NCBI GenBank assembly: GCA_002327965.1 | Contig: DCVB01000117.1 | Coordinates: 1 to 19,301, forward strand | Length of the DNA: 19,301 nucleotides | Direction of reading: 5' to 3' | Origin: Candidatus Aminicenantes bacterium UBA2199 | GTDB lineage: Bacteria > Acidobacteriota > Aminicenantia > UBA2199 | Part shown: positions 7,126 to 14,607 of the stretch, piece by piece | Position numbering within the stretch: the stretch's first letter is position 1 | Layout of the letters: every line of letters begins with the position of its first letter | The notes under the pieces: model-generated | Database searches by the model: none | Seen by the model: the letters and a program-made list of their open reading frames with translations, nothing else | Told to the model about the DNA's origin: nothing | Program-made: the position numbers and the translations under genes

Positions 7126-7134
7126 ATTATATCA
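7126..7134 (-). promoter_or_regulatory. Extended -10 promoter of the sulfotransferase operon
   Basis: On the minus strand the motif is TGATATAAT, identical to the extended -10 of rlpA. No good -35 is seen at 17 nt. The leader is about 25 nt and carries the GGAGG site. Confidence 0.5.
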
Positions 7135-7155
7135 CAGGGCTGGGCCAATCCGGAA

Positions 7156-7303
7156 ATTCGCCCCAAAGGCCGTCCGTTTGCCCTGATCGCGCCAACGACC
7201 GGGGCGTATGTTTATACGCCCCTACGGAATGCGATCAACCGACAGCCATTAATAATATCGGGTGAGGCGTTTGTAGGGGCGAATAAATATTCGCCCCAAA
7301 GGC
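7156..7303. repeat. REP-like palindrome cluster (GTAGGGGCG...CGCCCC)
   Basis: Two strong hairpins: 7201-7222 (GGGGCGTAT, 4-nt loop, perfect 9-bp stem) and 7276-7297 (GGGGCGAATA, 2-nt loop, perfect 10-bp stem). Both carry a GTAGGGGCG edge but in opposite orientations, like an inverted REP pair. A partial third copy, ATTCGCCCCAAAGGC, occurs at 7156-7170 and again at 7289-7303. It lies between divergent genes, upstream of the tldD side repeat. No 7-bp periodicity is seen, so this is a separate repeat class. No REP transposase is in the window. Confidence 0.75.
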
Positions 7304-7307
7304 ATTG

Positions 7308-7395
7308 TTTTGGTCATTTGAATTTTGAATTTGGAATTTATTTGGGATTTGGAATTTGGGATTTGGAATTTTATTCCTACGAATTGCTTTCTTCC
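7308..7395 (+). repeat. Composite inverted-repeat element, copy 2 (right half only)
   Basis: It starts with GTTTTGGTCATTTGAATT, as in the right half of copies 1 and 3. It then has TTGGAAT/TTGGGAT heptads and the shared edge GGAATTTTATTCC...CTTCC. The left ATTCCAA arm and the conserved AACGAAAGCTCCTTGCA core are missing, so this copy is truncated and cannot form the long hairpin. Confidence 0.8.
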
Positions 7396-7400
7396 ACCTC

Positions 7401-7428
7401 GTGCCCTGCGCCCTATGCCTTACGCCGA
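7401..7428 (+). repeat. Heptad repeat, NNGCCTT family
   Basis: Four 7-bp units: GTGCCCT, GCGCCCT, ATGCCTT, ACGCCGA. The last unit and the order match 14540-14567. It follows the end of the truncated composite element by 5 nt, and it provides the -35 region of the likely tldD promoter. Confidence 0.7.
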
Positions 7429-7448
7429 TTCCCCGTTTCTGTTAGAAT
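7420..7448 (+). promoter_or_regulatory. Putative tldD promoter, predicted leaderless
   Basis: -35 TTACGC (weak), 17-nt spacer, extended -10 TGTTAGAAT (7440-7448). The -10 ends 8 nt before the tldD ATG, so the mRNA would start at or beside it. The -35 lies inside the NNGCCTT heptads. Confidence 0.4.
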
Positions 7449-7456
7449 GGCTCCTC

Positions 7457-8722
7457 ATGGACAAGTTCAGGGTGCAGTTGTACGAGGAAAGCCAGGTGAT
7501 GCAGTTCACGCTGGACAGCCGCGGCGGTCGCGAGTTCTCCATCCGCAAGCGGTCGGGAGTGCTGACGCGAAATTTCGACGGCAGCTGGAACAGCCGGGCC
7601 GTGGAAACCGGATCGCGCGAAGAGGCGGCCCGGGCCCTGTCCTGGAAAAGCGGCGCCCGGTTGGAGGCCGAACCCCTCGGGCTGCCGGTCGATGCCGGAG
7701 AGATCCTTGACGCCAACGGCTTCCTGACTCAGTTCCTGCAGCGGCTCGACCCGCAGGAATGGCGGCTCCTGTTCCGGGCCGGCTGCACGCGCCGGCTGAT
7801 CCGCAACACCCGTCGCCAGGACGTCCGGAATTCATCGCGCCATTTCAGCGTCACGGCCAGGCTCAAACCCCGCGGCCAAAGCGAGGAACTGGAGATCGGC
7901 GAGGGGGCCGCGGAGGAACTGAAGTTCAACCTGGACGGGCTGACGCAACGCATCGCCGGGGCGGTGGAGGACCAGAAGCACCGCCGCCGCGTCGCCTTTT
8001 CCGGTCCGGTTCCGGTCGTCCTGCAGGCCGGTGAGGGGGCCATCCTGTTCCACGAGATCCTCGGGCACGCCCTGGAGGCCGATTACGTTTATCAGGGGGT
8101 ATCGCCGTTCACCCGCGCCGACCTGGGCCGGGCGATCGTCCCGGAGACGATCACCATCCTCTGCCGCGACGAACGCGATCCCTTCTTTCGCGACGTCGCC
8201 GTCGATGACGAGGGCGAGCCCCGGGCCGGTCCGCTGCTGGTCGAGCGCGGGGTGCTGCGCCGCTTCATCAGCGACTATGCCCACCAGAAGCTGCTGCGCC
8301 TCCCTGAACGCGGCCATGCCCGCCTGGAAAATTTCGCCTGCATCCCCCAGCCGCGCATGTTCGCCACCTACGTCCAGCCCGGCGCCGTCCCGCAGGCCGA
8401 GATCGTCGCTTCCACGCCTTTCGGCGTCTATGCCAGGGAATTCGGCGACGGAGGCATCGACATGGCCTCGGGCCGCTTTTATTTCCGCATCCGCCAACCC
8501 TACCTGATCGAAAAGGGCCGCCTGGCCGCGCCCATTGCCCCGTTGACGGTCAGCGGCGGCATGCGCGATATCCTGAGCGACATGGACATGGTCGGCGACG
8601 ATTTCAAGTACGACCGCGGCACCAGTTATTGCCAAAAGAACGGCCAGGTGCTGTCGGTGCGCGTCGGCCAGCCCACTGTCAAGATCGCCAAGCTCTGGGT
8701 CCGGGGAGGGCAGGATGCTTGA
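7457..8722 (+). CDS. tldD: TldD-family metalloprotease subunit
   Basis: The zinc-protease subunit of the TldD/TldE heterodimer, which degrades unfolded peptides and matures some ribosomal peptides (microcin B17) and CcdA. The HExxxH metal motif is HEILGH at 199-204, within ILFHEILGHALEAD. The C-terminal YCQKNGQ...VGQPTVKI region supplies the conserved third ligand, Cys392. At 421 aa it is shorter than E. coli TldD (about 480). The start at MDKFRVQLYEE was chosen because the frame upstream is repeat DNA that encodes WNLEF-like nonsense. No Shine-Dalgarno is seen; a leaderless mRNA is likely. The last 8 nt overlap tldE, so the two are translated together. Confidence 0.93.
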   Translation: MDKFRVQLYEESQVMQFTLDSRGGREFSIRKRSGVLTRNFDGSWNSRAVETGSREEAARALSWKSGARLEAEPLGLPVDAGEILDANGFLTQFLQRLDPQEWRLLFRAGCTRRLIRNTRRQDVRNSSRHFSVTARLKPRGQSEELEIGEGAAEELKFNLDGLTQRIAGAVEDQKHRRRVAFSGPVPVVLQAGEGAILFHEILGHALEADYVYQGVSPFTRADLGRAIVPETITILCRDERDPFFRDVAVDDEGEPRAGPLLVERGVLRRFISDYAHQKLLRLPERGHARLENFACIPQPRMFATYVQPGAVPQAEIVASTPFGVYAREFGDGGIDMASGRFYFRIRQPYLIEKGRLAAPIAPLTVSGGMRDILSDMDMVGDDFKYDRGTSYCQKNGQVLSVRVGQPTVKIAKLWVRGGQDA

Positions 8723-10016
8723 TACGGTCCTGAAGACGGGGCGCGATGCCGGCTTCTCGACCGTCGAGGCCTATGCGGAAAAGGTCATGCGCCAGGATAT
8801 CTCCGGGACCGACGGGCCGCTCTCGATCCATGAGGCGCACCACGACCGCCTGGCGGCGCGGGCATTCCGGGAAACAGGCGATCCGCTCGGCTTCAGCCTT
8901 TCCGCTCCCGACGCCCGCCAGGTCAAGCGCTGTTGGGCCGAGCTCGCCTCCGGATCGTCCGTCGATCGCAAGAGGAATTTCGCCCAGTTGCTGCCCCGGG
9001 CGGCGGTCCGGTCCAGGCTGGACATCTACGATTCGGGCATCGAAGCCTGGGATGAGGCGCAAGCCTCCGACCTGCGCGAAAGGCTGCGCGAGAGTCTCGT
9101 GACTTTCCCGGGATTGAAGCTGAAGGGATTCCAGTTCTCACGGGCGCTGAAAAAGGTCTACCTGGCAAATTCGCTGGGTTTCGCGGCCAAGTACAAGAAG
9201 ACATTGTTCCAGGTCCAGGTTGGTTTCCAGTCCGGTGATCACCAGCTGGAACTGGGCGAGTGCCGTACCCATTTCCGTAACTTCGACCCGCAGCGCCTGG
9301 TCGCCAGGGGAGCGAACCTGTTGGGCTCCCTGGATGCCGACCAGGAGATGCTGCCCGCCGCACTGGAGTTCATCGTCATGTCACCCGAGGCATCGGCCCA
9401 GATGCTCAGGGAATTCTCCCCCGGACTGAAGCTGGACCGTGCCGGCAGGCGCGAGCGCCCGGTCGCCGCCTCGAGCCGGGTGAGCATCCTGGACAACCCG
9501 GCTCTGGCGGAGCAGCCCGGTTCGGTACCCTTTGACGACGAGGGCACGCCGGCGGAGGAAAAGTACCTGCTCAACAAGGGCGTGGCGGCGCTGGCGGTCG
9601 CGGATATCCGCACCGCCTTCGAGAAGGGCGGCGCCTCCACCGGCAACGGTTTTCGCGAGGAGCAGGGGGTTTTCCCCCGCGTGCAATTCTCCAACCTCTT
9701 TTTCAAGCCGTCCAATGCCTCCCTGCCCCAGCTGTTGGGGCGGGCGGGCCGGGGCGCCCTGGTCTACCTGGTCAAGCGGCAGGGACCCGGCCGCCTTCCG
9801 GCGGAGGCGGCTTTCCATGCCCACGGTTTCCTGTTCGAGAATGGCGAAGTTACCCGTCCGGTGCAGTTTCGCCTGGCCACTTCCATGCGCTCCTACCTGC
9901 TGCACGTCGTCGACGTGTCGCGCGAGCTGCGGTTTTTCCATAGCCGGGCCAATATCGGCTCGCCCTATCTTCTGTTGCAGGCAAGGCGTGACGCGGAAAA
10001 GAATATTTTCATCTGA
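8715..10016 (+). CDS. tldE: TldE/PmbA-family subunit
   Basis: The partner of TldD, homologous in fold but without the HExxxH motif; none is seen here, as expected for TldE. Family landmarks include the N-terminal VEAYAEK segment, a middle NSLGF stretch, SVPFDDEGTPAEEKYLLNKG (the conserved substrate-channel loop) and a C-terminal FLFENGEVTRPVQF. It is 433 aa, normal for the family. The ATG lies inside the tldD end (8-nt overlap). A 55-nt gap precedes the PKD-protein gene, which may be in the same transcript. No precursor-peptide gene for TldD/E is recognisable in the neighbourhood. Confidence 0.92.
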   Translation: MLDTVLKTGRDAGFSTVEAYAEKVMRQDISGTDGPLSIHEAHHDRLAARAFRETGDPLGFSLSAPDARQVKRCWAELASGSSVDRKRNFAQLLPRAAVRSRLDIYDSGIEAWDEAQASDLRERLRESLVTFPGLKLKGFQFSRALKKVYLANSLGFAAKYKKTLFQVQVGFQSGDHQLELGECRTHFRNFDPQRLVARGANLLGSLDADQEMLPAALEFIVMSPEASAQMLREFSPGLKLDRAGRRERPVAASSRVSILDNPALAEQPGSVPFDDEGTPAEEKYLLNKGVAALAVADIRTAFEKGGASTGNGFREEQGVFPRVQFSNLFFKPSNASLPQLLGRAGRGALVYLVKRQGPGRLPAEAAFHAHGFLFENGEVTRPVQFRLATSMRSYLLHVVDVSRELRFFHSRANIGSPYLLLQARRDAEKNIFI

Positions 10017-10071
10017 GGGTGAGATATTCGCCTCCGGGGATCTATTTATAAAGAAAACGCGCGAGGTTGCC

Positions 10072-12453
10072 ATGAAAAAAATATCCTGGCTGTTGCCGAT
10101 GCTTTGCCTGGGAATCCTGCTCTGCGGCCCGCTCTGCAAGGAGCTCAGGGGCCAGAACATCGTCATTGTCACGCCCGGGTCCATTTCCGTGGGCATGGAG
10201 GTCCATTTCCGCTTTGATCACCCGGAAGGCGGCGGCGATGGCGTCTACGATTGGAGTTTCGGCGACGGGGATACGGAAAGAACCAACAACAACCAGGCGC
10301 ACCATGCTTTCGCAGCAGCCGGGACGTATACCGTGACCTGCAATTTCATGAATCCGGCGGGGCCGCCCATCAGCGCTTCGACCCGGGTCCAAGTCGTGGA
10401 CAACCGCCGCATTTCCGCTCAGGGCAGTGGGTTTCGCGTCGGCCAGCCGGTAAATTTCAATTCCGAGAACTTCAACAGCAACAACCTGCGCTGGGACTTC
10501 GGCGACGGCACGGTCGAGAACGGCGGCGCGAGCCGGAGCCATGCCTTTCGCCAGCCGGGCAGCTTCCAGGTCCGTGTCTGGGAAAATTCCGCGACTGCCG
10601 ACAGCGCCGTCCGCCTGGACATCCAGGTGGCTCCCGACAACCGCCGTCTGCAGGCGGCCCCCGCGCTGCCGCGCGCCGGCTCCGCCGTGCGGTTCACGGC
10701 CGACGATTTCGCCGGCAACAATCTGCAGTGGAGTTTCGGCGACGGCAAGACCGGCAGCGGCGGCCCGGCCATCAGCCATGTCTATGCGGCCGCCGGAAGC
10801 TTCGAGGTCAAAGCCTGGGAGGCCGGCCAGGACCAGGAAAGCGCCGTGAAGATCACGCTGTCCGTGCAGCCCGATGTCCGCCAGGTGACGATCGCCGGGC
10901 CGCCCGATATTTTCGCCGGGACCGAAGTGGTGTTCGAGGGACGAAATTTCGCCGACGCCGCCCTGGAGTGGGATTTCGACGACGGCACGGTCCTGCGCTC
11001 CGGCACGCGCCAGCCGCACCGCTTCCAGCGTCCCGGCAACTTCACGGTACGGGTGGTGGAAAGCGGCAGCGGCAACCTGCCGCTGGAAAAAAAGGTCCAG
11101 GTGCTGAAAGACAACCGCGCCCTGGTACTGAAGACCGACGTGGTCTTCGCCGGCAGCGAGTTCGCCATCGAGGCCCAGAACTTCGGCGGCAGCCAGGTCA
11201 GCTGGGATTTCGGCGACGGGCCGCTGCAGACCGGGCCGCGGCTGATGAAGCACCGCTATGCCCGCAGCGGCCAGTTCCGCGTGCGCGCTGTCGATTTCGC
11301 GGGCCGTGACGGTACGTTCATCGAGAAGTTCATCCAGGTGGAGAACGACCCCCGCCTCATCCGCCTGCCCGGGGAGATCATCGCCGGCGAGGAGATTCCC
11401 ATGCAGCTGGAGAATGCCGGCTCCGGCAGCTTCGCCTGGAAGTTTTCCGATGGCGACAGCCGCAGCGGCCCGGAGGTTCGGGCCAAGGCCTTCCGTACCC
11501 CGGGACCCCACCGGATCACGGTCATCGACACGACCGGAAAACTCCCGCCGCTGGAGAAAACGGTGCAGGTGATCCCGGACATGCGTTCCCTGAAGGGCTC
11601 ATCCGACTTTATCCTGCCCAAGGAGGCCGTGACCTTCACCGCCGCCAATTTCAAGGGTCCCGGCGTCCACTGGGATTTCGGCGACGGCACGGTCAAGGAA
11701 AACGGCCAGCGGGTCGAAAGCCATGTCTTCCAGACGCTCGGACGCTACCGGGTGAAGGCCGTCGACTTCAACGGCCGCAGCAGCAAGCCGTTCGCCGTCG
11801 ACGTGGTGGTGGCCGAAATGACCCCCGGCTTCGAGATCCGTGCCCTGGAATTCGCCTTTGACAACGGCAAGTATTACCGGGTCATCGCCAGGAACAGCAC
11901 TCCCCCCGGCTACCATCTGCGCATCAAGGCCAAGGGTCGCGGCGTCCTCAGCGGCCAGTTCATGCTGGACAACATGAGCCTGGGACTCTTCCAGATCGTC
12001 ATTCAGGAGAACCAGACGGCATTTCTGCCAAAAACCCAGATGCCGGCGCTGCCGGTGATCGACCTCGGGCTGCACAAACTGACCCTGAAGTTCACCAACT
12101 TCTCCACCAACCGCCGCATCCCGGTCATCAAGTACTTCGTGACCGCCGCCGGAGCCATCCAGATCGTTTCCCCCGCCATCGGCGCCAGGGTGCCGGCCGG
12201 GGAAAAGGTCGACCTGAGCTGGAGCATCCCGCAAAAAAATCCGCAGTTCGAGATCGCCGTATCCGCGGTGCCCTTCGAGTTCCTCGAGGACAGGCAGGTC
12301 GAATGGCTGCCGGTCCAGGGCGATGCCAGCCACCGCTTCGATCCCGCCCCCTTCAAGCCCGGCGACTGGATCTACTGGCAGGTGCGTTTGCTGGGAGCGA
12401 ACCGCCAGGTGTTGACCACGTCGGAGATTGCCTCGTTCAGGCTGAGCGAGTAG
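10072..12453 (+). CDS. Secreted protein with seven PKD-like domains
   Basis: A 793-aa exported protein. MKKISWLLPMLCLGILLC is a signal sequence, probably cleaved by signal peptidase I near residue 28; no proper lipobox is seen. Seven immunoglobulin-like PKD domains follow. Each has W-x-F-(G/S/D)-D-G (near 61, 141, 220, 300, 378, 456 and 534) and starts after a D-x-R junction (Asp110, 189, 268, 347, 426, 503). The spacing is almost exactly 79 residues. The C-terminal 210 residues are not PKD, and I do not recognise them; they look beta-rich, with a fibronectin-like VSPAIGARVPAGEKVDLSW segment. The start has a GAGG site upstream; the 180 open codons before it overlap tldE and are spurious. PKD arrays usually act as spacers or adhesion modules at the cell surface. 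No catalytic domain, sortase signal or type IX tail was seen. Confidence 0.9.
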   Translation: MKKISWLLPMLCLGILLCGPLCKELRGQNIVIVTPGSISVGMEVHFRFDHPEGGGDGVYDWSFGDGDTERTNNNQAHHAFAAAGTYTVTCNFMNPAGPPISASTRVQVVDNRRISAQGSGFRVGQPVNFNSENFNSNNLRWDFGDGTVENGGASRSHAFRQPGSFQVRVWENSATADSAVRLDIQVAPDNRRLQAAPALPRAGSAVRFTADDFAGNNLQWSFGDGKTGSGGPAISHVYAAAGSFEVKAWEAGQDQESAVKITLSVQPDVRQVTIAGPPDIFAGTEVVFEGRNFADAALEWDFDDGTVLRSGTRQPHRFQRPGNFTVRVVESGSGNLPLEKKVQVLKDNRALVLKTDVVFAGSEFAIEAQNFGGSQVSWDFGDGPLQTGPRLMKHRYARSGQFRVRAVDFAGRDGTFIEKFIQVENDPRLIRLPGEIIAGEEIPMQLENAGSGSFAWKFSDGDSRSGPEVRAKAFRTPGPHRITVIDTTGKLPPLEKTVQVIPDMRSLKGSSDFILPKEAVTFTAANFKGPGVHWDFGDGTVKENGQRVESHVFQTLGRYRVKAVDFNGRSSKPFAVDVVVAEMTPGFEIRALEFAFDNGKYYRVIARNSTPPGYHLRIKAKGRGVLSGQFMLDNMSLGLFQIVIQENQTAFLPKTQMPALPVIDLGLHKLTLKFTNFSTNRRIPVIKYFVTAAGAIQIVSPAIGARVPAGEKVDLSWSIPQKNPQFEIAVSAVPFEFLEDRQVEWLPVQGDASHRFDPAPFKPGDWIYWQVRLLGANRQVLTTSEIASFRLSE

Positions 12454-12470
12454 GCCCGGCGCCCTGCCAT

Positions 12471-12499
12471 TTGTAAAAAGCCCGCCGATTTGCTATAAG
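12471..12499 (+). promoter_or_regulatory. Promoter of the NtrC-family regulator, predicted leaderless
   Basis: -35 TTGTAA (12471-12476), exact 17-nt spacer, extended -10 TGCTATAAG (12491-12499). Only 6 nt separate the -10 from the ATG, and no Shine-Dalgarno fits, so transcription should begin at about the start codon. Confidence 0.6.
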
Positions 12500-12505
12500 A
12501 CTCGC

Positions 12506-13900
12506 ATGGAAAACGTGAAGGTCCTGGTCGTCGATGACGAGAAGAACATCCTCGAATCGGTGAAGATGGTCTTGAACTATGAAACGTACCATGTCCAGGT
12601 CGCCGGGGACGGCGTGGGGGCGATCGACCTCTTCAAGAAATTCCTGCCCGACATCGTGCTGCTCGATGTGAAAATGCCCGGCCTGGACGGACTGAAGGTA
12701 CTGCGCACCTTTAAGGAACTGAATCCGACCTCCGAAGTCATCATGATCTCCGGGCATTCGGGCATCGAGGAAGCGGTGGAGGCCTCGCGCCTGGGGGCCT
12801 TCGATTTTCTGGAGAAACCCATCTCCCGCGACAAGCTCGTGCTGACGGTGCGCAACGCCGCTGAAAAGATCTCCCTGCTCAGGGAAAACTTCAACCTGCG
12901 CCACCTGACCCTGAAAAAATACGAGCTGGTGGGAGAGTCGCCGGTCATGAAGGCCCTGCAGGAAACGATCCGCCGCGTGGCACGCAGCGACTCCACGGTG
13001 CTGATCTCGGGCGACAGCGGCACCGGGAAGGAGCTGATCGCCCGCCTGTTGCACCAGCAGTCGTCGCGCAGCCAGAACCGCTTCGTGCAGGTCAATTGCG
13101 CCGCCATTCCCGATGAGCTGATCGAGAGCGAGCTGTTCGGCCACGAAAAGGGGTCGTTCACCGGCGCCTATGAAAAGAAGATCGGCAAGTTCGAGAGCGC
13201 CCATCGCGGCAGCATTTTCCTTGACGAGATCGGCGATCTCAGCCTGAAGGCCCAGGCCAAGGTCCTGCGCGTGCTCGAAGAAGGCGAAGTGCAGCCGGTC
13301 GGTTCGCCCGAGATCAAGAAAGTGAACGTGCGCGTCATCGCCGCCACCAACAAGGACCTGGAGGAGGAGATCGGCAGGGGGAATTTCCGCGAAGACCTCT
13401 ATTTCCGCCTGAACGTGGTGCCCATTCACTCGCCTTCGCTGCGCGAGCGCCATGAGGACATCCCGCTGCTGATCGAGCATTTCATCGCCTATTTCTCCGA
13501 AGAGAACAACTACCGCCGCAAGACCTTCTCCGCCGAGGCGCTGCAGCTGCTGCGCGACCACCCGTGGAAGGGCAATGTCCGCGAGCTGCGCAACCTGGTC
13601 GAGCGGCTGCTGATCATGTGCCGCAACGACCCGATCACCCCGCGCGACTTGCCGGATTACATCAGCCGCAGCGCCGCTGAGGATGAGTCTCCGCTGCTGC
13701 AGCTGGGAAAATGGAAGGAGTTCAAGGCCCGCTCGGAAAAGGCCTTCCTGGAGAAAAAACTGGAGGAGTTCTCCTTCAACGTGGCGCGCACGGCCCGCGA
13801 GATCGGCCTGCCGCGCAGCAACCTCTATCAAAAAATCGATTCTCTTGGTATAATGACGGGGCACCAGCAGGACGCGGATGAAGAATCGCCCGGCCCGTGA
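12506..13900 (+). CDS. Sigma-54-dependent NtrC-family response regulator
   Basis: A 464-aa activator. The receiver domain (1-120) has acidic residues near 10-11, phosphoacceptor Asp54 and Lys104. The AAA+ domain (about 140-370) begins at LVGESPVMK. It has Walker A GDSGTGKE (169-176), the sigma-54 contact loop as GSFTGA (216-221; the common form is GAFTGA), Walker B GSIFLDE (235-241) and the RELRN sensor region (359-363). The C-terminal Fis-type helix-turn-helix is about 422-449 (VARTAREIGLPRSNLYQKI). Residues 452-464 are encoded by DNA that also forms the 5' end of rnpB, and codons 448-450 contain the rnpB -10. This tail is therefore probably not under protein-level selection. The partner kinase and target genes are not in the window. 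An apparent own promoter makes it separate from the PKD gene. Confidence 0.95.
   Translation: MENVKVLVVDDEKNILESVKMVLNYETYHVQVAGDGVGAIDLFKKFLPDIVLLDVKMPGLDGLKVLRTFKELNPTSEVIMISGHSGIEEAVEASRLGAFDFLEKPISRDKLVLTVRNAAEKISLLRENFNLRHLTLKKYELVGESPVMKALQETIRRVARSDSTVLISGDSGTGKELIARLLHQQSSRSQNRFVQVNCAAIPDELIESELFGHEKGSFTGAYEKKIGKFESAHRGSIFLDEIGDLSLKAQAKVLRVLEEGEVQPVGSPEIKKVNVRVIAATNKDLEEEIGRGNFREDLYFRLNVVPIHSPSLRERHEDIPLLIEHFIAYFSEENNYRRKTFSAEALQLLRDHPWKGNVRELRNLVERLLIMCRNDPITPRDLPDYISRSAAEDESPLLQLGKWKEFKARSEKAFLEKKLEEFSFNVARTAREIGLPRSNLYQKIDSLGIMTGHQQDADEESPGP
13846..13854 (+). promoter_or_regulatory. Extended -10 promoter of rnpB inside the upstream coding sequence
   Basis: TGGTATAAT is a perfect extended -10, located in codons 447-450 of the NtrC-family gene. 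The -35 at 17 nt (TATCAA) is poor. The predicted start near 13860-13861 coincides with the first base pair of the RNase P RNA P1 helix, which supports the call. Confidence 0.65.
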
Positions 13901-14241
13901 GGGTCGGGAGGAAAGTCCGGACTCCGCAGGGAAGGATGATCCCCAACAGGGATTCTCCCCCGCAGGATCGGGGGGGCAGGACAGTGTCACAGAGAACAGA
14001 CCGCCTGTCGCCCGCAAGGGTGGCGGGCAAGGGTGAAAAGGTGAGGCAAGAGCTCACCGTCCCGGGCGGCGACGTTCCGGGACTGAGACAAACCCCATCC
14101 GGAGCAAGGCTGAACAAGGGGCGCTAAGGCTTTCCCGGCCGATGCCCTGGGTTAGCCGCTGGACTCCGCCGGCAACGGCGGGGCTAGATAAATGATTCTT
14201 CGCGACAGGATCCGGCTTACAGTCCGCGTCCTGTTGGTGCC
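13860..14241 (+). ncRNA. rnpB: RNase P RNA (bacterial type A)
   Basis: The catalytic RNA that removes 5' leaders from pre-tRNAs. Conserved regions are all visible: CR-I GGAGGAAAGTCCGGACTCC (13907-13925), CR-II around CACAGAGAACAGACCGCC, CR-III around AAGGGTGAAAAGGTG, CR-IV around GGAGCAAGGCTGAAC (14100-14114) and CR-V GACAGGATCCGGCTTAC (14204-14220). The ends are set by P1. Bases 13860-13878 pair with 14223-14241 over 19 bp with a single G-U, which is long for P1. The length is about 382 nt, normal for type A. The first 41 nt lie within the end of the NtrC-family gene. No clear intrinsic terminator follows; a heptad palindrome begins about 20 nt downstream. Confidence 0.95.
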
Positions 14242-14261
14242 TCTGCCATTGCATGACCTGT

Positions 14262-14289
14262 CGTGACGCGTAACGCGTGACGCGTCACG
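14262..14289. repeat. Heptad repeat, CGTGACG family
   Basis: Four 7-bp units: CGTGACG, CGTAACG, CGTGACG, CGTCACG. The outer ten bases on each side (14262-14271 and 14280-14289) are exact inverted repeats, so the array is also a hairpin about 20 nt past the end of rnpB and might act as its processing or termination signal. The first 15 bases (14261-14275) are repeated in inverted orientation at 14582-14596. Confidence 0.8.
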
Positions 14290-14295
14290 AAGATC

Positions 14296-14323
14296 GGTTT
14301 ACGGTAGACGGTTGACGGTTTTC
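14296..14323 (+). repeat. Heptad repeat, GGTTGAC family
   Basis: Four 7-bp units: GGTTTAC, GGTAGAC, GGTTGAC, GGTTTTC. It lies between the CGTGACG heptads and copy 3 of the composite element. No coding potential. Confidence 0.7.
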
Positions 14324-14341
14324 GGGATGAAAAGAGGCAAT

Positions 14342-14527
14342 AGGAAGACTTAAATTCCAAATCCCAAATACCAAATAACAAACAATATCCAAATTCCAAT
14401 TTCCAAAACGAAAGCTCCTTGCAATTGAATTTTCTTGGTTTGGGTCATTGGATTTTGGAATTTGGAATTTATTTGGAATTTGGTGCTTGGAATTTGGAAT
14501 TTAAGTCCTATTAATTCCTTATCTTCC
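14342..14527. repeat. Composite long inverted-repeat element, copy 3
   Basis: This is a full copy, like the one at 3395-3583: left ATTCCAA-type heptads, the 35-nt core identical to copy 1 (14389-14423), a GGTCATT segment, right TTGGAAT-type heptads, and a right edge GGAATTTAAGTCC...CTTCC. The outermost arms also pair: the left AGGAAGACTTAAATTCC is nearly complementary to the right GGAATTTAAGTCCTATT. It sits in the convergent gap between rnpB and the Omp85 gene. Confidence 0.85.
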
Positions 14528-14539
14528 TTCTTATACCAT

Positions 14540-14567
14540 GCGCCTTCCGCCTTATGTCTTACGCCGA
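14540..14567 (+). repeat. Heptad repeat, NNGCCTT family
   Basis: Four 7-bp units: GCGCCTT, CCGCCTT, ATGTCTT, ACGCCGA. It follows the right edge of composite copy 3 by about 12 nt, as in copy 2. Confidence 0.7.
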
Positions 14568-14581
14568 GTTCTGTTCTTCCT

Positions 14582-14596
14582 CGTTACGCGTCACGA
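14582..14596 (-). repeat. 15-bp inverted repeat partner of 14261-14275
   Basis: CGTTACGCGTCACGA is the exact reverse complement of TCGTGACGCGTAACG at 14261-14275. The pair bounds a 336-bp repeat-filled block that ends 11 nt before the stop of the Omp85 gene. No flanking target-site duplication is evident. Confidence 0.75.
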
Positions 14597-14607
14597 TTGC
14601 TCGTTCT

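Noticed and set aside
9532..10071. 180-codon N-terminal extension of the PKD protein
   Set aside because: It lies in another frame over the well-supported tldE gene; the ATG at 10072 has a ribosome site and starts a signal sequence.
12454..12505. Riboswitch or attenuator upstream of the NtrC-family gene
   Set aside because: The gap is 52 nt, and a full promoter fills it up to the start codon, leaving no leader RNA.
14261..14596. Insertion sequence
   Set aside because: There is no transposase frame or target duplication; the inverted ends are explained at least as well by heptad arrays.
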